A stretch of 64,000 nucleotides of DNA from Clostridia bacterium (GCA_017938205.1 JAGBCA010000012.1:1-64000), one strand, 5' to 3'; counted from the stretch's first letter, positions 34,470 through 43,852 are shown. Numbers and translations: made by a program. The notes: generated by a model not told the origin, from the letters alone.

Positions 34470-36707
34470 TTAAATTCGTTTTCCTATTTCCGAGAATATG
34501 GAAACAAGGAAGGTTACAACCTTGATCATCAGCGTGGAGAACAGGATGGCAACGAACATGATAACGACCATGGCTACGATCGAGCAGATCACCATCAAAA
34601 TGTTCTTGGGCATCGTGTAGTTATGAGTGACAAGCATACCGAAGAACAGAAGCATTGCAACCCATACATAGCCGATCGCGATCAAGAGATTGATGATCGA
34701 AGCATCCGAGAAGATGTTCGACAAAATGGTGGAAAGAATTACGAAGAAGGGCAAGGGAGCCAGCGAATAGCAGGTAGCGATATAAATATCTCTGAATCTT
34801 CCCTCACCGTCAAACAGGGTGGTCAGACACCAGTTACCCACGCACCAGAGGAGCACGGGAACGAGAACGGCCGTTACCTGCAGTAAAACAGTGGAATAAT
34901 CCCCTCTCGGATTGAAGATGTAGCCCTGACCGATGGCCTGATAGAAGAAGGCCAATACGGTGATACCGAGAATGGTGGAGGCTGCTCTTACGGAGCCGCG
35001 CTTTTCGTGACGCAGATCCCAGAAGCCGTCGAAGGGGTGGAAAATAAGGTGGAAGCTGTATATAAGCTCTTCCCAATAGGTCTTTCTGCCAACCTTAAGA
35101 GAGGTCTTCTTATTCAGCTTCTTTGCATAGCCGAGGAACTTAAGAAGAAGAACCACGAGAGCGATGATCGCAATTACGATCAAAGGAAGATAGCTTCCGA
35201 TGATATTGCTGCGAACCTCACCGAACGCCTTCGAATACTGGTCGATCTCATAGGCTGCCTTGAGCATCTCCATGGCCTCTGCGTATTCCTTCTGGCTATA
35301 GAGCGCCTTACCGATACCGATATACGCAAGGTCAAAGTTGTTGTTGAGCTTCAAGATCTCCTTCCAGATGTCAATGGCTTCATCGTACATATGGTTGTTC
35401 TGATACCTGTGCGCCTCGATGATCTTCTCGCAGTACGGAGTTGGAGAAAAGACTGTGATCTCGTTGGAGTTGTTCTTCGTATCGAGCGTCAGAATGTTGT
35501 AAACGTCCTTTTTATTGCCGTTCACATCCGTGCTCTGCAGATGCTGATAGGTAAAGCCTGCGTAGGCCTCGCCGTTACCCAGCTGCTGGCCCTTATCACC
35601 AAAGGCAAACAAAAGGTCACCATTGGAGTTATAGGTAAAGATACGGCTGCGCTTAACAAGACCGGTGTTTCTCTCGTCCAAAATCGACCAAGTGCCCTCA
35701 GGGCCTACAGCTACGTCGATGATGCTGGAGAGCGAGTCCTCCAGAACGTCTACCTCACCGCCGCAGTCAAAGAAACCGTTACGGGCCATGATCTCATCAC
35801 CCGAGGAGTTCAGCTTTTTGACGGGAGAGTGGGTCGCCTCCTTGGAGGTGATAGCGGCGAACTGCTGAGCCGCCTCAAGACCGTTGTTCGTGATGTAAAT
35901 AAATCCATCCGCATCTACGGTGATGTTGTTGTAAGCAGAACCGGTGTTCTGCACCTCGTCCTGTCTCTGCTCGGCGCTCATCAGCTTGCTCCAGATCTGG
36001 TCGAGAAGGGATTTGGTTACCTTCTGCGCACCGATAAATCCGGTAAACTCACCCTCGCCGGACATTACGATAATGCCCTCGTAAGCACCGCGGGAAACAA
36101 CGAAAATTCTTCCGTATTTATCTACGGAGAGAGCAATGGGGGTATATGCATCGTCCTTCAGAAGCTTGCTCTCGGGCTTAAGAATGGTTTTTTCAGCGCG
36201 GAATTCCCCATCCGTATTCCCAAGGAGAGCAGTACGCTCAAAGCAAACGATTCTCTTGGTCTTATCGTCACAGATATACACGTGGCTTCTGTGATCGGGG
36301 GTATTTGCACTGTCAGTGATCGAGATTCCGTGCGGAGACTCAAAGGACTTCTCTGCACCGTTCTCGTCCGTATAAGTGGAAAGGATCTGGATCACGCGGT
36401 AGTTTTTATCCAAAACGACCACACGCTTATTGCCTGCATCGGCAATATAAACGTTTGCATCCTCATCCGTTACGATGTCCGTGGCGCCCTTGAGCGCAAC
36501 GCCGCCGTTTTCGGGAAGCAACAGACCCATTTCCTTAGAGGTGATCGGCTTATTCGTGTCCCTTGCGGAGTACGCATCGGGGGAAAGGAGCTTTTCACCG
36601 TCAATTGAATACGTGTAGGTATCGTAGGCTTCTTCTGCGGAGGGAGCAACCACGAAGAGCGAACACAGCACCAGCACGATGGCAAGGATACATGAAAGTT
36701 TTCTCAT
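34470..36707 (-). CDS. NHL-repeat, TPR and YIP1-domain membrane protein
   Basis: 745 residues. Signal peptide 1-24, then NHL-type beta-propeller blades at about 60-420 (A-T-D-I-V-T-D-E-D-A-N-V-Y-I-A-D-A-G-N-K-R-V, N-N-I-T-V-D-A-D-G-F-I-Y-I-T-N-N). A TPR pair follows at about 425-495 (Y-D-E-A-I-D-I-W-K-E...Y-A-E-A-M-E-M-L-K-A-A-Y-E-I-D). A membrane helix sits near 510-530. The last about 170 residues are five hydrophobic segments of the YIP1 type (F-H-P-F-D-G-F-W-D-L at its start). The propeller would be outside the cell, the C-terminus in the membrane. Encoded in the transporter operon; perhaps senses or holds the substrate-binding complex. Role is inference. Confidence 0.75.
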   Translation of the reverse strand: MRKLSCILAIVLVLCSLFVVAPSAEEAYDTYTYSIDGEKLLSPDAYSARDTNKPITSKEMGLLLPENGGVALKGATDIVTDEDANVYIADAGNKRVVVLDKNYRVIQILSTYTDENGAEKSFESPHGISITDSANTPDHRSHVYICDDKTKRIVCFERTALLGNTDGEFRAEKTILKPESKLLKDDAYTPIALSVDKYGRIFVVSRGAYEGIIVMSGEGEFTGFIGAQKVTKSLLDQIWSKLMSAEQRQDEVQNTGSAYNNITVDADGFIYITNNGLEAAQQFAAITSKEATHSPVKKLNSSGDEIMARNGFFDCGGEVDVLEDSLSSIIDVAVGPEGTWSILDERNTGLVKRSRIFTYNSNGDLLFAFGDKGQQLGNGEAYAGFTYQHLQSTDVNGNKKDVYNILTLDTKNNSNEITVFSPTPYCEKIIEAHRYQNNHMYDEAIDIWKEILKLNNNFDLAYIGIGKALYSQKEYAEAMEMLKAAYEIDQYSKAFGEVRSNIIGSYLPLIVIAIIALVVLLLKFLGYAKKLNKKTSLKVGRKTYWEELIYSFHLIFHPFDGFWDLRHEKRGSVRAASTILGITVLAFFYQAIGQGYIFNPRGDYSTVLLQVTAVLVPVLLWCVGNWCLTTLFDGEGRFRDIYIATCYSLAPLPFFVILSTILSNIFSDASIINLLIAIGYVWVAMLLFFGMLVTHNYTMPKNILMVICSIVAMVVIMFVAILFSTLMIKVVTFLVSIFSEIGKRI

Positions 36708-36725
36708 TATTGCTTTTCCTCCTAA

Positions 36726-37601
36726 TTAGTCTTTCATACCCGAAGATCCCATGGTCTCGATGATCTGGCTCTGGTTCAATACGAATACCAGGATAGGCAC
36801 CAGCATCATTACAACCGTGGAAGCGGCTCCTGCACCCGAACGGGCAATACCGCCGGAGAGGATCTGACCAATGGCATAGTTAAAGGTTTTCAGCTGCTCC
36901 GAATGGATATAGATCGAAGCACCGGTGTTCCAAAGTCCCTTGAAGCACTCGATGATCAGGGTCAGCCATGCGGGCTTAACCATAGGCATCGCAATGGTCA
37001 GATAGGTTCGGAACTCGCTCGCACCGTCCAAGCGCGCAGACTCCAGCACCGTATCCGGCACGGAGGTTTCCATGAACTGCTTCATCAGGTACAGACCGAT
37101 GGTGGTTGCCATGGAGGGCACGATAATGGAAAGATACGTATCCACCCATCCAAAGGCCGACAGGATGATAAAGTGCGTTACCTGGTTAACCGTGGAGTGG
37201 AACATCAGCGACATAACGATGATCTGGAAGATCGCGTTTCTGCCGGGGAAACGAAGCTTCGCAAGCGAATATGCTGCCATGGATGCAAACAAAAGGTTAC
37301 CTACCGTACCACAAACAGTGATAAACACCGTATTGAATATGTAGCGCGAGAAGGGCACCCAAGAGTCACCCATCAGCATAAACAGGTCGGAGAAGTTCTT
37401 AAGGGTGGGCTTGATAACATAGAAGCGCGGGGGGAACATGAAAAGCTCATCGAGGGGCTTCAGAGACTGCACTACGGTGTAATACATAGGCAGGAACATG
37501 AAGGCACCGAAGATGACAAGTATGACCGTGATACCCGTATCGCCGCCGGCGGAACGGTTCAGTACGACTCTGTGGCCTCTGGTTCTTAATTTCTTTGCCA
37601 T
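36726..37601 (-). CDS. Carbohydrate ABC transporter permease, MalG-type (pair 1)
   Basis: 291 residues, six membrane segments. EAA loop E-S-A-R-L-D-G-A-S-E-F-R-T-Y-L-T-I-A-M-P. Typical start (basic head R-T-R-G-H-R-V-V-L-N-R, first helix G-I-T-V-I-L-V-I-F-G-A-F-M-F-L-P). Partner of the gene directly upstream. Follows the usual SBP-MalF-MalG order of sugar importers. Confidence 0.92.
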   Translation of the reverse strand: MAKKLRTRGHRVVLNRSAGGDTGITVILVIFGAFMFLPMYYTVVQSLKPLDELFMFPPRFYVIKPTLKNFSDLFMLMGDSWVPFSRYIFNTVFITVCGTVGNLLFASMAAYSLAKLRFPGRNAIFQIIVMSLMFHSTVNQVTHFIILSAFGWVDTYLSIIVPSMATTIGLYLMKQFMETSVPDTVLESARLDGASEFRTYLTIAMPMVKPAWLTLIIECFKGLWNTGASIYIHSEQLKTFNYAIGQILSGGIARSGAGAASTVVMMLVPILVFVLNQSQIIETMGSSGMKD

Positions 37602-37603
37602 AC

Positions 37604-38569
37604 TTACTCACCTACCTTCGACAGTGCTTTCTTAATAATAATGTTGGACGCGAACATGATGACGAAAAGCACCATCGCGATCGCAGAAGCATAACCTACC
37701 TCGTAACGTTGTCCTCCGTAGTCATCCAGGTGGTGCATGATCGTATGCGCCGCATAGTCAACCGAGGGGAATCCGCACAGTGCGGTTACAACGCCGCCGA
37801 AGCCGAAGGAGCCCGTAATTGCAAGCACAGCACCGAACATCATCTGCGGTCTCATCGTAGGCAGCGTAATGTACCAAAGCTCCTGCCAACGGTTCTTGAT
37901 TCCGTCCACTGCGGCAGCCTCGTACATCGAGCGGTCGATGGTCTGGAAGCCCGCAATGAAGGCAAGGAAGGACGTACCGAGCGAGGTCCAAAGAGCAACG
38001 ACGATACAAAGTCCCATAACGTAGTTGGCATCCTTGAACCACAGGATGGGTGCATTGATAAGACCGAGATCCATCAACGTTGCGTTTACCCAACCGTAGG
38101 AGTCCGAGGAGAAAAGGGTTGCCCAAATCAGGTATACCTGACCGGAAATAGAGGGTGCATAGAAGATCAGGGTTACAACGGCACGGATCTTGGGAGGAAG
38201 CTCGTTGATAAACCACGCGATCAAGAGCGAAAGCAGGTACGAAACGGGACCCGTGATCGCTGCAAAGATCAGCGTATTCTTGCACGCCAGAATGAAGATC
38301 TCATCGTTTGTGAACAAACGCGAGTAGTTCTCAAACCACACAATGTTGGGCATTTCCAACATATTGAAGTCCGTGAAGCTGAGAAGCATGGAAAGGAATA
38401 CGGGGAGGATCGTAAAGACAATGAAGAGGAGGAAAAAGGGAGCGAGCATGAAATAAGCTGTCTTATTTCTCTTGATCTCTTTCCAGGTCCATTGCCACTT
38501 TGTCATTTCGGCACGCTGCGTCGGACGAACGGGGGTCTCAACGGCTGCCTCATTCGAAATTTCAGGCAT
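37604..38569 (-). CDS. Carbohydrate ABC transporter permease, MalF-type (pair 1)
   Basis: About 321 residues. Two in-frame ATGs exist (38578 and 38569); the aggag SD leaves 1 base to the first and 10 to the second, so the second is chosen. Six membrane segments; EAA loop E-A-A-A-V-D-G-I-K-N-R-W-Q-E-L-W-Y-I-T-L-P. It stops two bases before the MalG-type gene and starts shortly after the giant solute-binding protein, matching a sugar or oligosaccharide importer. Confidence 0.9.
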   Translation of the reverse strand: MPEISNEAAVETPVRPTQRAEMTKWQWTWKEIKRNKTAYFMLAPFFLLFIVFTILPVFLSMLLSFTDFNMLEMPNIVWFENYSRLFTNDEIFILACKNTLIFAAITGPVSYLLSLLIAWFINELPPKIRAVVTLIFYAPSISGQVYLIWATLFSSDSYGWVNATLMDLGLINAPILWFKDANYVMGLCIVVALWTSLGTSFLAFIAGFQTIDRSMYEAAAVDGIKNRWQELWYITLPTMRPQMMFGAVLAITGSFGFGGVVTALCGFPSVDYAAHTIMHHLDDYGGQRYEVGYASAIAMVLFVIMFASNIIIKKALSKVGE

Positions 38570-38587
38570 TTTCTTCATTCTCCTTTC

Positions 38588-41500
38588 TTATTCTAAATCA
38601 CTTGGCTTCTCGAGAACGGGCATATCAAACTCAGCACGCTTACGATAGATCTCATCGTTGATCGCATCGATATAGCCCATCAAGGCCTCAACGGGGTCTG
38701 CTCTGTCATTTACGGCTGCGAGGAACGCGAACTCGGTGTATCGGCCGATAATGTAGGAGCCGGGATAGTTTACAATGGAGTAGAGGTTATCCATCTGGTC
38801 GCGGATCGCGGTAAGCTCATCTGCCGTCCACGACATACCCTCAAGAGCCAGCGTGTTTGCCGACTCGTATTTTGCGGAGGGACCAAGGATCGCAACCATG
38901 CGGTTACCGTACTCGGACTGAATATCCTCACGCGTCTGCCACTGCATGAACTGCCATGCGGAAAGCGCATCGCTATAGCCGTGCAGAAGAATGGTTGCAC
39001 TGATGCTGCAGATCGAGCTGTAGTCGATGCGGATCGTTCCGTCATCCTCCTCATGCTCCCAGCCGGGCAGTGCACAGAAGCCCCACAGGCCGTTGATCTC
39101 GGTTGCATATACGGTCAGCGTATTGTAAGTAGAGGTATACTCGGAAATAACGATGGGCATCTCACCGGTTCTGAAACGGTTCGAAGCATCGAAGGATACG
39201 TCGAAGCTAAACTCGGTATACAGTCTGGTTACCCAAGAGAAGGCAGCCTTCGCTACGTTGGTATCCAAGCCGATCAGAGCACCCTCGTACTCAGGGCTGT
39301 AATCATCCTTGTTTCTGTCCGCATAGCGCCACATACTACCACCACTCTGATAAAGAATGAAGTTAATTGCAGCGCCGTAGGAAAGACCAATGGACATATT
39401 GTTTGCCTGCATATCGGGAAGCAGAGCCATCAGCTCCGTCCACGTATCGGGAATATCTCTGCCAAGCTCAGCAAGAATATCCGAGCGATAGAACATCATG
39501 GCAAAGCCCATACCCGAGGGAATACCGTAATACACACCCAGAAGACGGATGGTATCCATTGCAGCCGGAACGTAACGCTCGCCCGTGATCTGCATATAAG
39601 GAACGGATTTGAAGGCCTTGTTCTGAGCTACCAGTGCCTCAGCCTGTGCCACGGTCATGCCATTCGGCAGCTGATCCGCACGGTAATCCTTACCGCCGAT
39701 CGTATAATAAGTATTGGAAACGACCGTCTTGAGCTCATTGAACTCCTCATCCGTCATCTTACCGTTGTTTTGCCACTTATCATAGTCCTCCGCGCCGACA
39801 CCAACGATGGCGTTACGGATCGCGTAGTTAATGATAGAGGAAGAATCCAAGCCGATATAAACGTCAGGACCCTTATCCGCAAGGATGGAGGGGAGAAGCG
39901 TTCCGCCCGTTACGAGCTTCAGCTTAACCGCCTTGCCCGTCTGGTTGGTGAAGCCCTGCTGCGAGTCGATCAGTGCACGCCAGATGTTGGACTGGTCACG
40001 ACCGGTGGCGATCCAAACCTCAACGCTCACTGCGTCGTCATTCGGCTCCTCACGCAGACCCATCGAGTCATAATCGGTAAAGAAGGAAGCAAAGAAAGAA
40101 CGGATCTCAAACCATACGCTGCCGAAGAAGCCTGCCTTCGCCTTGGGAAGTGCCTTTTCCGACGCATTAGAGGAATGAATGGTGATGCTATCCACGATCA
40201 AGGTGCTCTTCTTGGAGTCATTGATCCAAGTACCGAGCGTACCGAGATAGGATTTGAGGTTCGACATATTGGCGGCAATTTCCCAACCGTAATCTGCCGA
40301 CATATTATGAAGAAGAAGTGCTACGGTCTCCAGCGTTGCGATGTGCGAGCCCTTCGTGCCGCAAAGCTCCTCAAAAGCCTTTGCCGTATCGGCCAGAACC
40401 TTTGCCTGCTCTGCGAGAGCGATCAGATCCATAGGAAGGGTTTCCTGGAATTTGTAGTTATAGTTTTCATCGGGGGTTGCACCGGTCAGCTGCAAGATGC
40501 GGAGATAACAATCGTTGACGGTCTTCATGGCATCCTCAACGCGCTTGATCAGCTCCTTCAAGCTACCGAGCGAGCACTCGAGATACATCGTGTACTCCAC
40601 GCCCTCCTCGAAGTAGAACTCAAACACTTGATTTCCGTCTCCGAGATACTGCGACTGCCAATCGTCGCTGAAATCAAACTGCGTGTTGTACGCCTCCTTG
40701 AAGGGTACAGCCGCGCTGTCTCCGTAGATACCGCCCTTCAGCTTCAACGCACGGCAGACGTACATACCCTGCAGAGCGTTCTGCTTGAAACGCATACTCA
40801 TTTTATAGAGGCCGGTCTCATTTACCTTAAAGGTGTATGCCGCCCACTGTCCAACCGTGCTATAGCTCAGCTTTCCGATCGTATTGAAGATCTGAGAGGA
40901 AGGAGACGAGGGGGTGGTTGCGGAGGAAGAATTGTCACCGCCGATGGTAACGGAGTTATCCGACATATAATCGGGGAACTCAGCCTCGATCGTCACCTTC
41001 GCATCGGAGGAAACGGGCTTCTTGCTTGCAAGACCGTTTGCGGCATAGAAATCCTTGTAAGAGGGGATATCCGCATCCGAACCGATGGGAATGAGATCGA
41101 TCGCACCCACGATCATGGGCTCTCTCTGTCCCTTGAGGCCGATCGTATTGGGGCCTTCCTGCAGATAGAAAGCGAAGTACTCGTTGTAATATCCCGTGGT
41201 ATCCTGGCAATAATAGGTGGACCACTGAGAATCCTGTACCATATCGGGAGTGATGGAGTTTCCGTTGATATCTCCGTCGATCGAATAAAGCTTCACGCTC
41301 TTCTTTGTTCCCTCAACGGTGATCACAAACTTATAGTAGCCATCCGATTCCACGGTCACGCCGCTATAGGTATCACCGGCATCCAGCTGCTCATATACGG
41401 TGGTCGTTCCCTGCTTATCACCGGAAGCCGCCGTAAGACCTTCAACGGTCTTTACAAAGTTGTATTTCCACGTTTTATTAAACTTCAGGGAGCGCGCCTC

Positions 41501-42091
41501 GGTAAAGGGGATCGCCTCGTTGATCAGAAGCTGACGCTCGATCGCACTGATACCGCTCTGCGTAGTTTCGCAGTTGAAGTATTTGATGCGAATATAATAC
41601 ATACCCGTCGCGGGTACGTCAACGTCCCAGGTACCCTTGCTTTCGGGAGAGAGATAAACGGTCTTATCCGCCATCTCTTCATACGTGAGACCGTCCTCGG
41701 CAAAGTTTTTCCACGCCTCTTTATAGTCATCGTAGGAGTTCGCGGAATACTTGCTCTCGGAAACAACGATACCGTACGATGCCTCGGCATTCTCGGCATA
41801 ATCGCTGTACTCCTTCTTGAGATCATTCACAACGTCGATCGATACGATGCCGCCAAGCGCCTGCAGCACCTGCGGATCAGGAATGGGGAGATCTCCGTTT
41901 TCGTCCCTGTACTCTGCGAGATATTCCTCATAAGACGAAGCGTCGAGATACGACTTCATCTCATCCAGCGAGGGGCGATAGCCGCCCTCCGCGCTGCCGT
42001 TTGCGGCGAACGCGGTCGTTGCCAGAACGCCGGACAGGATCGTCACAGAAAGCACAAGACACATGAGTTTCTGAAACACTGTTCTTTTCAT
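38588..42091 (-). CDS. Giant extracellular solute-binding protein with N-terminal carbohydrate-binding-like domains
   Basis: 1167 residues, about 2.5 times a normal sugar-binding lipoprotein. Signal peptide 1-29 ending A-F-A-A-N with no lipobox Cys. Two beta-sandwich modules with CBM-like jelly-roll strands follow: about 140-310 (D-V-P-A-T-G-M-Y-Y-I-R-I-K-Y) and about 365-500 (A-Y-T-F-K-V-N-E-T-G-L-Y-K-M-S-M-R-F). A helical stretch spans about 500-640. From about 690 the family-1 solute-binding fold appears (V-E-V-W-I-A-T-G-R...G-P-D-V-Y-I-G-L...L-P-D-M-Q-A-N-N). It heads a seven-gene operon with two permease pairs. Retention at the cell surface without a lipid anchor is unexplained; it may bind glycan through its CBM-like part. 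Confidence 0.82.
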   Translation of the reverse strand: MKRTVFQKLMCLVLSVTILSGVLATTAFAANGSAEGGYRPSLDEMKSYLDASSYEEYLAEYRDENGDLPIPDPQVLQALGGIVSIDVVNDLKKEYSDYAENAEASYGIVVSESKYSANSYDDYKEAWKNFAEDGLTYEEMADKTVYLSPESKGTWDVDVPATGMYYIRIKYFNCETTQSGISAIERQLLINEAIPFTEARSLKFNKTWKYNFVKTVEGLTAASGDKQGTTTVYEQLDAGDTYSGVTVESDGYYKFVITVEGTKKSVKLYSIDGDINGNSITPDMVQDSQWSTYYCQDTTGYYNEYFAFYLQEGPNTIGLKGQREPMIVGAIDLIPIGSDADIPSYKDFYAANGLASKKPVSSDAKVTIEAEFPDYMSDNSVTIGGDNSSSATTPSSPSSQIFNTIGKLSYSTVGQWAAYTFKVNETGLYKMSMRFKQNALQGMYVCRALKLKGGIYGDSAAVPFKEAYNTQFDFSDDWQSQYLGDGNQVFEFYFEEGVEYTMYLECSLGSLKELIKRVEDAMKTVNDCYLRILQLTGATPDENYNYKFQETLPMDLIALAEQAKVLADTAKAFEELCGTKGSHIATLETVALLLHNMSADYGWEIAANMSNLKSYLGTLGTWINDSKKSTLIVDSITIHSSNASEKALPKAKAGFFGSVWFEIRSFFASFFTDYDSMGLREEPNDDAVSVEVWIATGRDQSNIWRALIDSQQGFTNQTGKAVKLKLVTGGTLLPSILADKGPDVYIGLDSSSIINYAIRNAIVGVGAEDYDKWQNNGKMTDEEFNELKTVVSNTYYTIGGKDYRADQLPNGMTVAQAEALVAQNKAFKSVPYMQITGERYVPAAMDTIRLLGVYYGIPSGMGFAMMFYRSDILAELGRDIPDTWTELMALLPDMQANNMSIGLSYGAAINFILYQSGGSMWRYADRNKDDYSPEYEGALIGLDTNVAKAAFSWVTRLYTEFSFDVSFDASNRFRTGEMPIVISEYTSTYNTLTVYATEINGLWGFCALPGWEHEEDDGTIRIDYSSICSISATILLHGYSDALSAWQFMQWQTREDIQSEYGNRMVAILGPSAKYESANTLALEGMSWTADELTAIRDQMDNLYSIVNYPGSYIIGRYTEFAFLAAVNDRADPVEALMGYIDAINDEIYRKRAEFDMPVLEKPSDLE

Positions 42092-42241
42092 GAACCTTCC
42101 TCCAAAGAGATTTGCATTTACAACGCGCGTATATGCGCCGCGCCGATATCGCCGAGCCGCCTTATTCTCCCATCTTGCAAGAGCTTAAGAGAGCTTGGTG
42201 ATACAGGCATATGCGCAAAACACCACAGCATTGCACGCTAT

Positions 42242-42270
42242 ATTATACCACGCGAGGGGGGAAAAGTCAA
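42242..42270 (-). promoter_or_regulatory. Sigma-A promoter of the 13-kb operon
   Basis: TTGACT (42265-42270), 17-base spacer, TATAAT (42242-42247) on the minus strand, giving a leader of about 140 bases before the solute-binding protein ATG (SD ggagg). No known riboswitch was recognised in the leader. Confidence 0.85.
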
Positions 42271-42690
42271 GGGAGCAAAATTCATCCTTTTATATATTAT
42301 AAGCGACAAAAAATCACAAAAATCGAAAAACAGAAACAATTGTTTGCATGATTTTTTATCTAAAAAAGCAATGCGTTTGTTGAATAGTAATTGATATTTA
42401 CTTTGTTTTCCTTTTATTTCAATGTTTTACAAGGACAATTTTGATGCATCAAGGAAGTTTTAGTGACAGAAATCGAGCGTATTTTTTAAAAAAGCATTTT
42501 TGGTTGTTTTGCACAAAAGCCAGATGATTTTTTCTACACTTACGACAGCTTTCGTCGCATCCCGACATCTCGAAAGAAAGAAAACAATTGTTTGCATTTT
42601 GCGAGTTCATATTTTTCGAAAAACAAGGCGTTTTTTAATAAAAAGTGCCGTTTTTGCGCGTTTTTTCAAAAAAATTTACATTTTTAAGGA
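42271..42690. other. A/T-rich gene-free region upstream of the 13-kb operon, with two copies of a palindromic repeat
   Basis: About 420 bases without a supported gene. It holds two copies of AAACAATTGTTTGCAT (42334-42349 and 42582-42597), each with a 12-bp perfect palindrome and a similar CGAAA-rich left flank. The first lies about 65 bases upstream of the -35 of the operon promoter, a usual place for an activator or operator. An open frame across the end (42500-42934, plus) is antisense to mnmA and is not supported. Confidence 0.5.
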
Positions 42691-42698
42691 GCAAAAAA

Positions 42699-42742
42699 AG
42701 ACGCATCCGCGCCATTTGAGCAAAGATGCGTCTCTTTTTCGT
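42699..42742. terminator. Terminator downstream of mnmA
   Basis: Inverted repeat agacgcatc / gatgcgtct with a run of seven T on the minus strand (mnmA direction) and a T run on the plus strand too. Confidence 0.75.
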
Positions 42743-42772
42743 TTTTATAAGCAAAAGGAGAAGAACGGATGT

Positions 42773-43813
42773 TTACCGTTTCTCCTCCAAGGAAATAACA
42801 CCGCCGTACTGCACAGCGCCATCGGAATAGAACACCGCCGATTGTCCCGGCGTTACTGCGCGGGCAGGCTCCTGCAGATGCACCCGTGCATTACCGCCGC
42901 CAAGATACATCACCGTTGCCGAGCGAAGAGGTGAGAGATAACGCACGCGTGCTTGCGCTTGCAGCACCGCCCCGGCCTCCGGCTCGGAGATTCCGGAAAA
43001 AACCATTCCTTCTAAATAAAAATCCGAGACGGTAGCATTTGGATTTTCGGACAATGTTACCGTATTCGTCTCAGCAGACACGGCCGTGACGAACATACGC
43101 TTCCCCATCGCGATGCCAAGTCCCTTGCGCTGGCCGACCGTATAATGGATGATACCCTTATGCCGACCGAGCACGGCTCCGCTCTCGTCCACAAAATCAC
43201 CTTCCTGCGGTACGGTGCCCGTGCACTCACAAATGAATTTTGCATAATCACCATCCGGAATAAAACAGATCTCCTGACTTTCCGCCCGATCGGCCACCGT
43301 AAGGCTTTCTTCCTTTGCTTTGGCTCGAAGAACCGACTTTTCCTTTCCCGAAAGAGGAAACAGAAGATGCGAAAGGATATGCTGCGGCAGACTCCAGAGA
43401 ACATAGGACTGGTCCTTCGCAGAGTCTTTGGCAAGAGCCACGGCATATCGGCCGTTTTTTTCTACGATCGAGGCGTAATGCCCCGTTGCGATCGCATCAA
43501 AGCCGTTCTGCATCGCATATTCATAAAGCAATGCAAATTTTACCTCACGGTTGCAGACAACGCAAGGGTTTGGCGTTCGGCCGCGAAGATACTCCTCGGC
43601 AAAATTTTTCTGAACGGCTTGACGAAAGCGCTCCGTGCCGTCCACCTCATGAAGAGGAATTCCAAGCGTGGCAGCTGCATTTTTCGCCGCCTCGCGCTCC
43701 GTGAAGGCGTGCATTACAAGAACGGCGCCCTCAACGATGTGCCCTTCCTCAATCAGAATTTTAGCGGCGCAGGTGCTGTCAAGCCCACCGCTCATTCCAA
43801 GCAGAACTCGCAT
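42773..43813 (-). CDS. mnmA: tRNA-specific 2-thiouridylase MnmA
   Basis: 346 residues from the ATG with an aggagagg SD; an upstream ATG adds 11 residues but lacks an SD. PP-loop S-G-G-L-D-S at 8-13; catalytic Cys pair C84 (T-P-N-P-C84-V-V-C87) and C183 (Q-E-I-C183-F-I); F-I-P-D-G and V-G-Q-R-K-G-L-G-I follow. MnmA thiolates U34 at carbon 2 in tRNA for Lys, Glu and Gln using sulphur from a cysteine desulphurase. Here iscS and iscU lie directly upstream in the same direction, a sensible sulphur-relay operon. A hairpin separates it from iscU. Confidence 0.95.
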   Translation of the reverse strand: MRVLLGMSGGLDSTCAAKILIEEGHIVEGAVLVMHAFTEREAAKNAAATLGIPLHEVDGTERFRQAVQKNFAEEYLRGRTPNPCVVCNREVKFALLYEYAMQNGFDAIATGHYASIVEKNGRYAVALAKDSAKDQSYVLWSLPQHILSHLLFPLSGKEKSVLRAKAKEESLTVADRAESQEICFIPDGDYAKFICECTGTVPQEGDFVDESGAVLGRHKGIIHYTVGQRKGLGIAMGKRMFVTAVSAETNTVTLSENPNATVSDFYLEGMVFSGISEPEAGAVLQAQARVRYLSPLRSATVMYLGGGNARVHLQEPARAVTPGQSAVFYSDGAVQYGGVISLEEKR

Positions 43814-43852
43814 TTTCCTCTCCTGTTTCATTATTTTTGCAAACATTTATTT

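Noticed and set aside
42092..42235. Known riboswitch or T-box in the leader of the 13-kb operon
   Set aside because: Some inverted repeats exist but no T-box, TPP, glycine, SAM or other class motif could be recognised.
38981..42394. 1137-codon open frame on the plus strand
   Set aside because: It is fully antisense to the solute-binding protein gene, lacks an SD, and codes for a His/Arg/Ile-rich sequence with no domain; it follows from codon bias of the true gene.
42500..42934. 144-codon plus-strand frame in the region upstream of the 13-kb operon
   Set aside because: Overlaps the mnmA 3' end antisense, is Lys/Phe-rich from A/T-rich DNA and has no SD.
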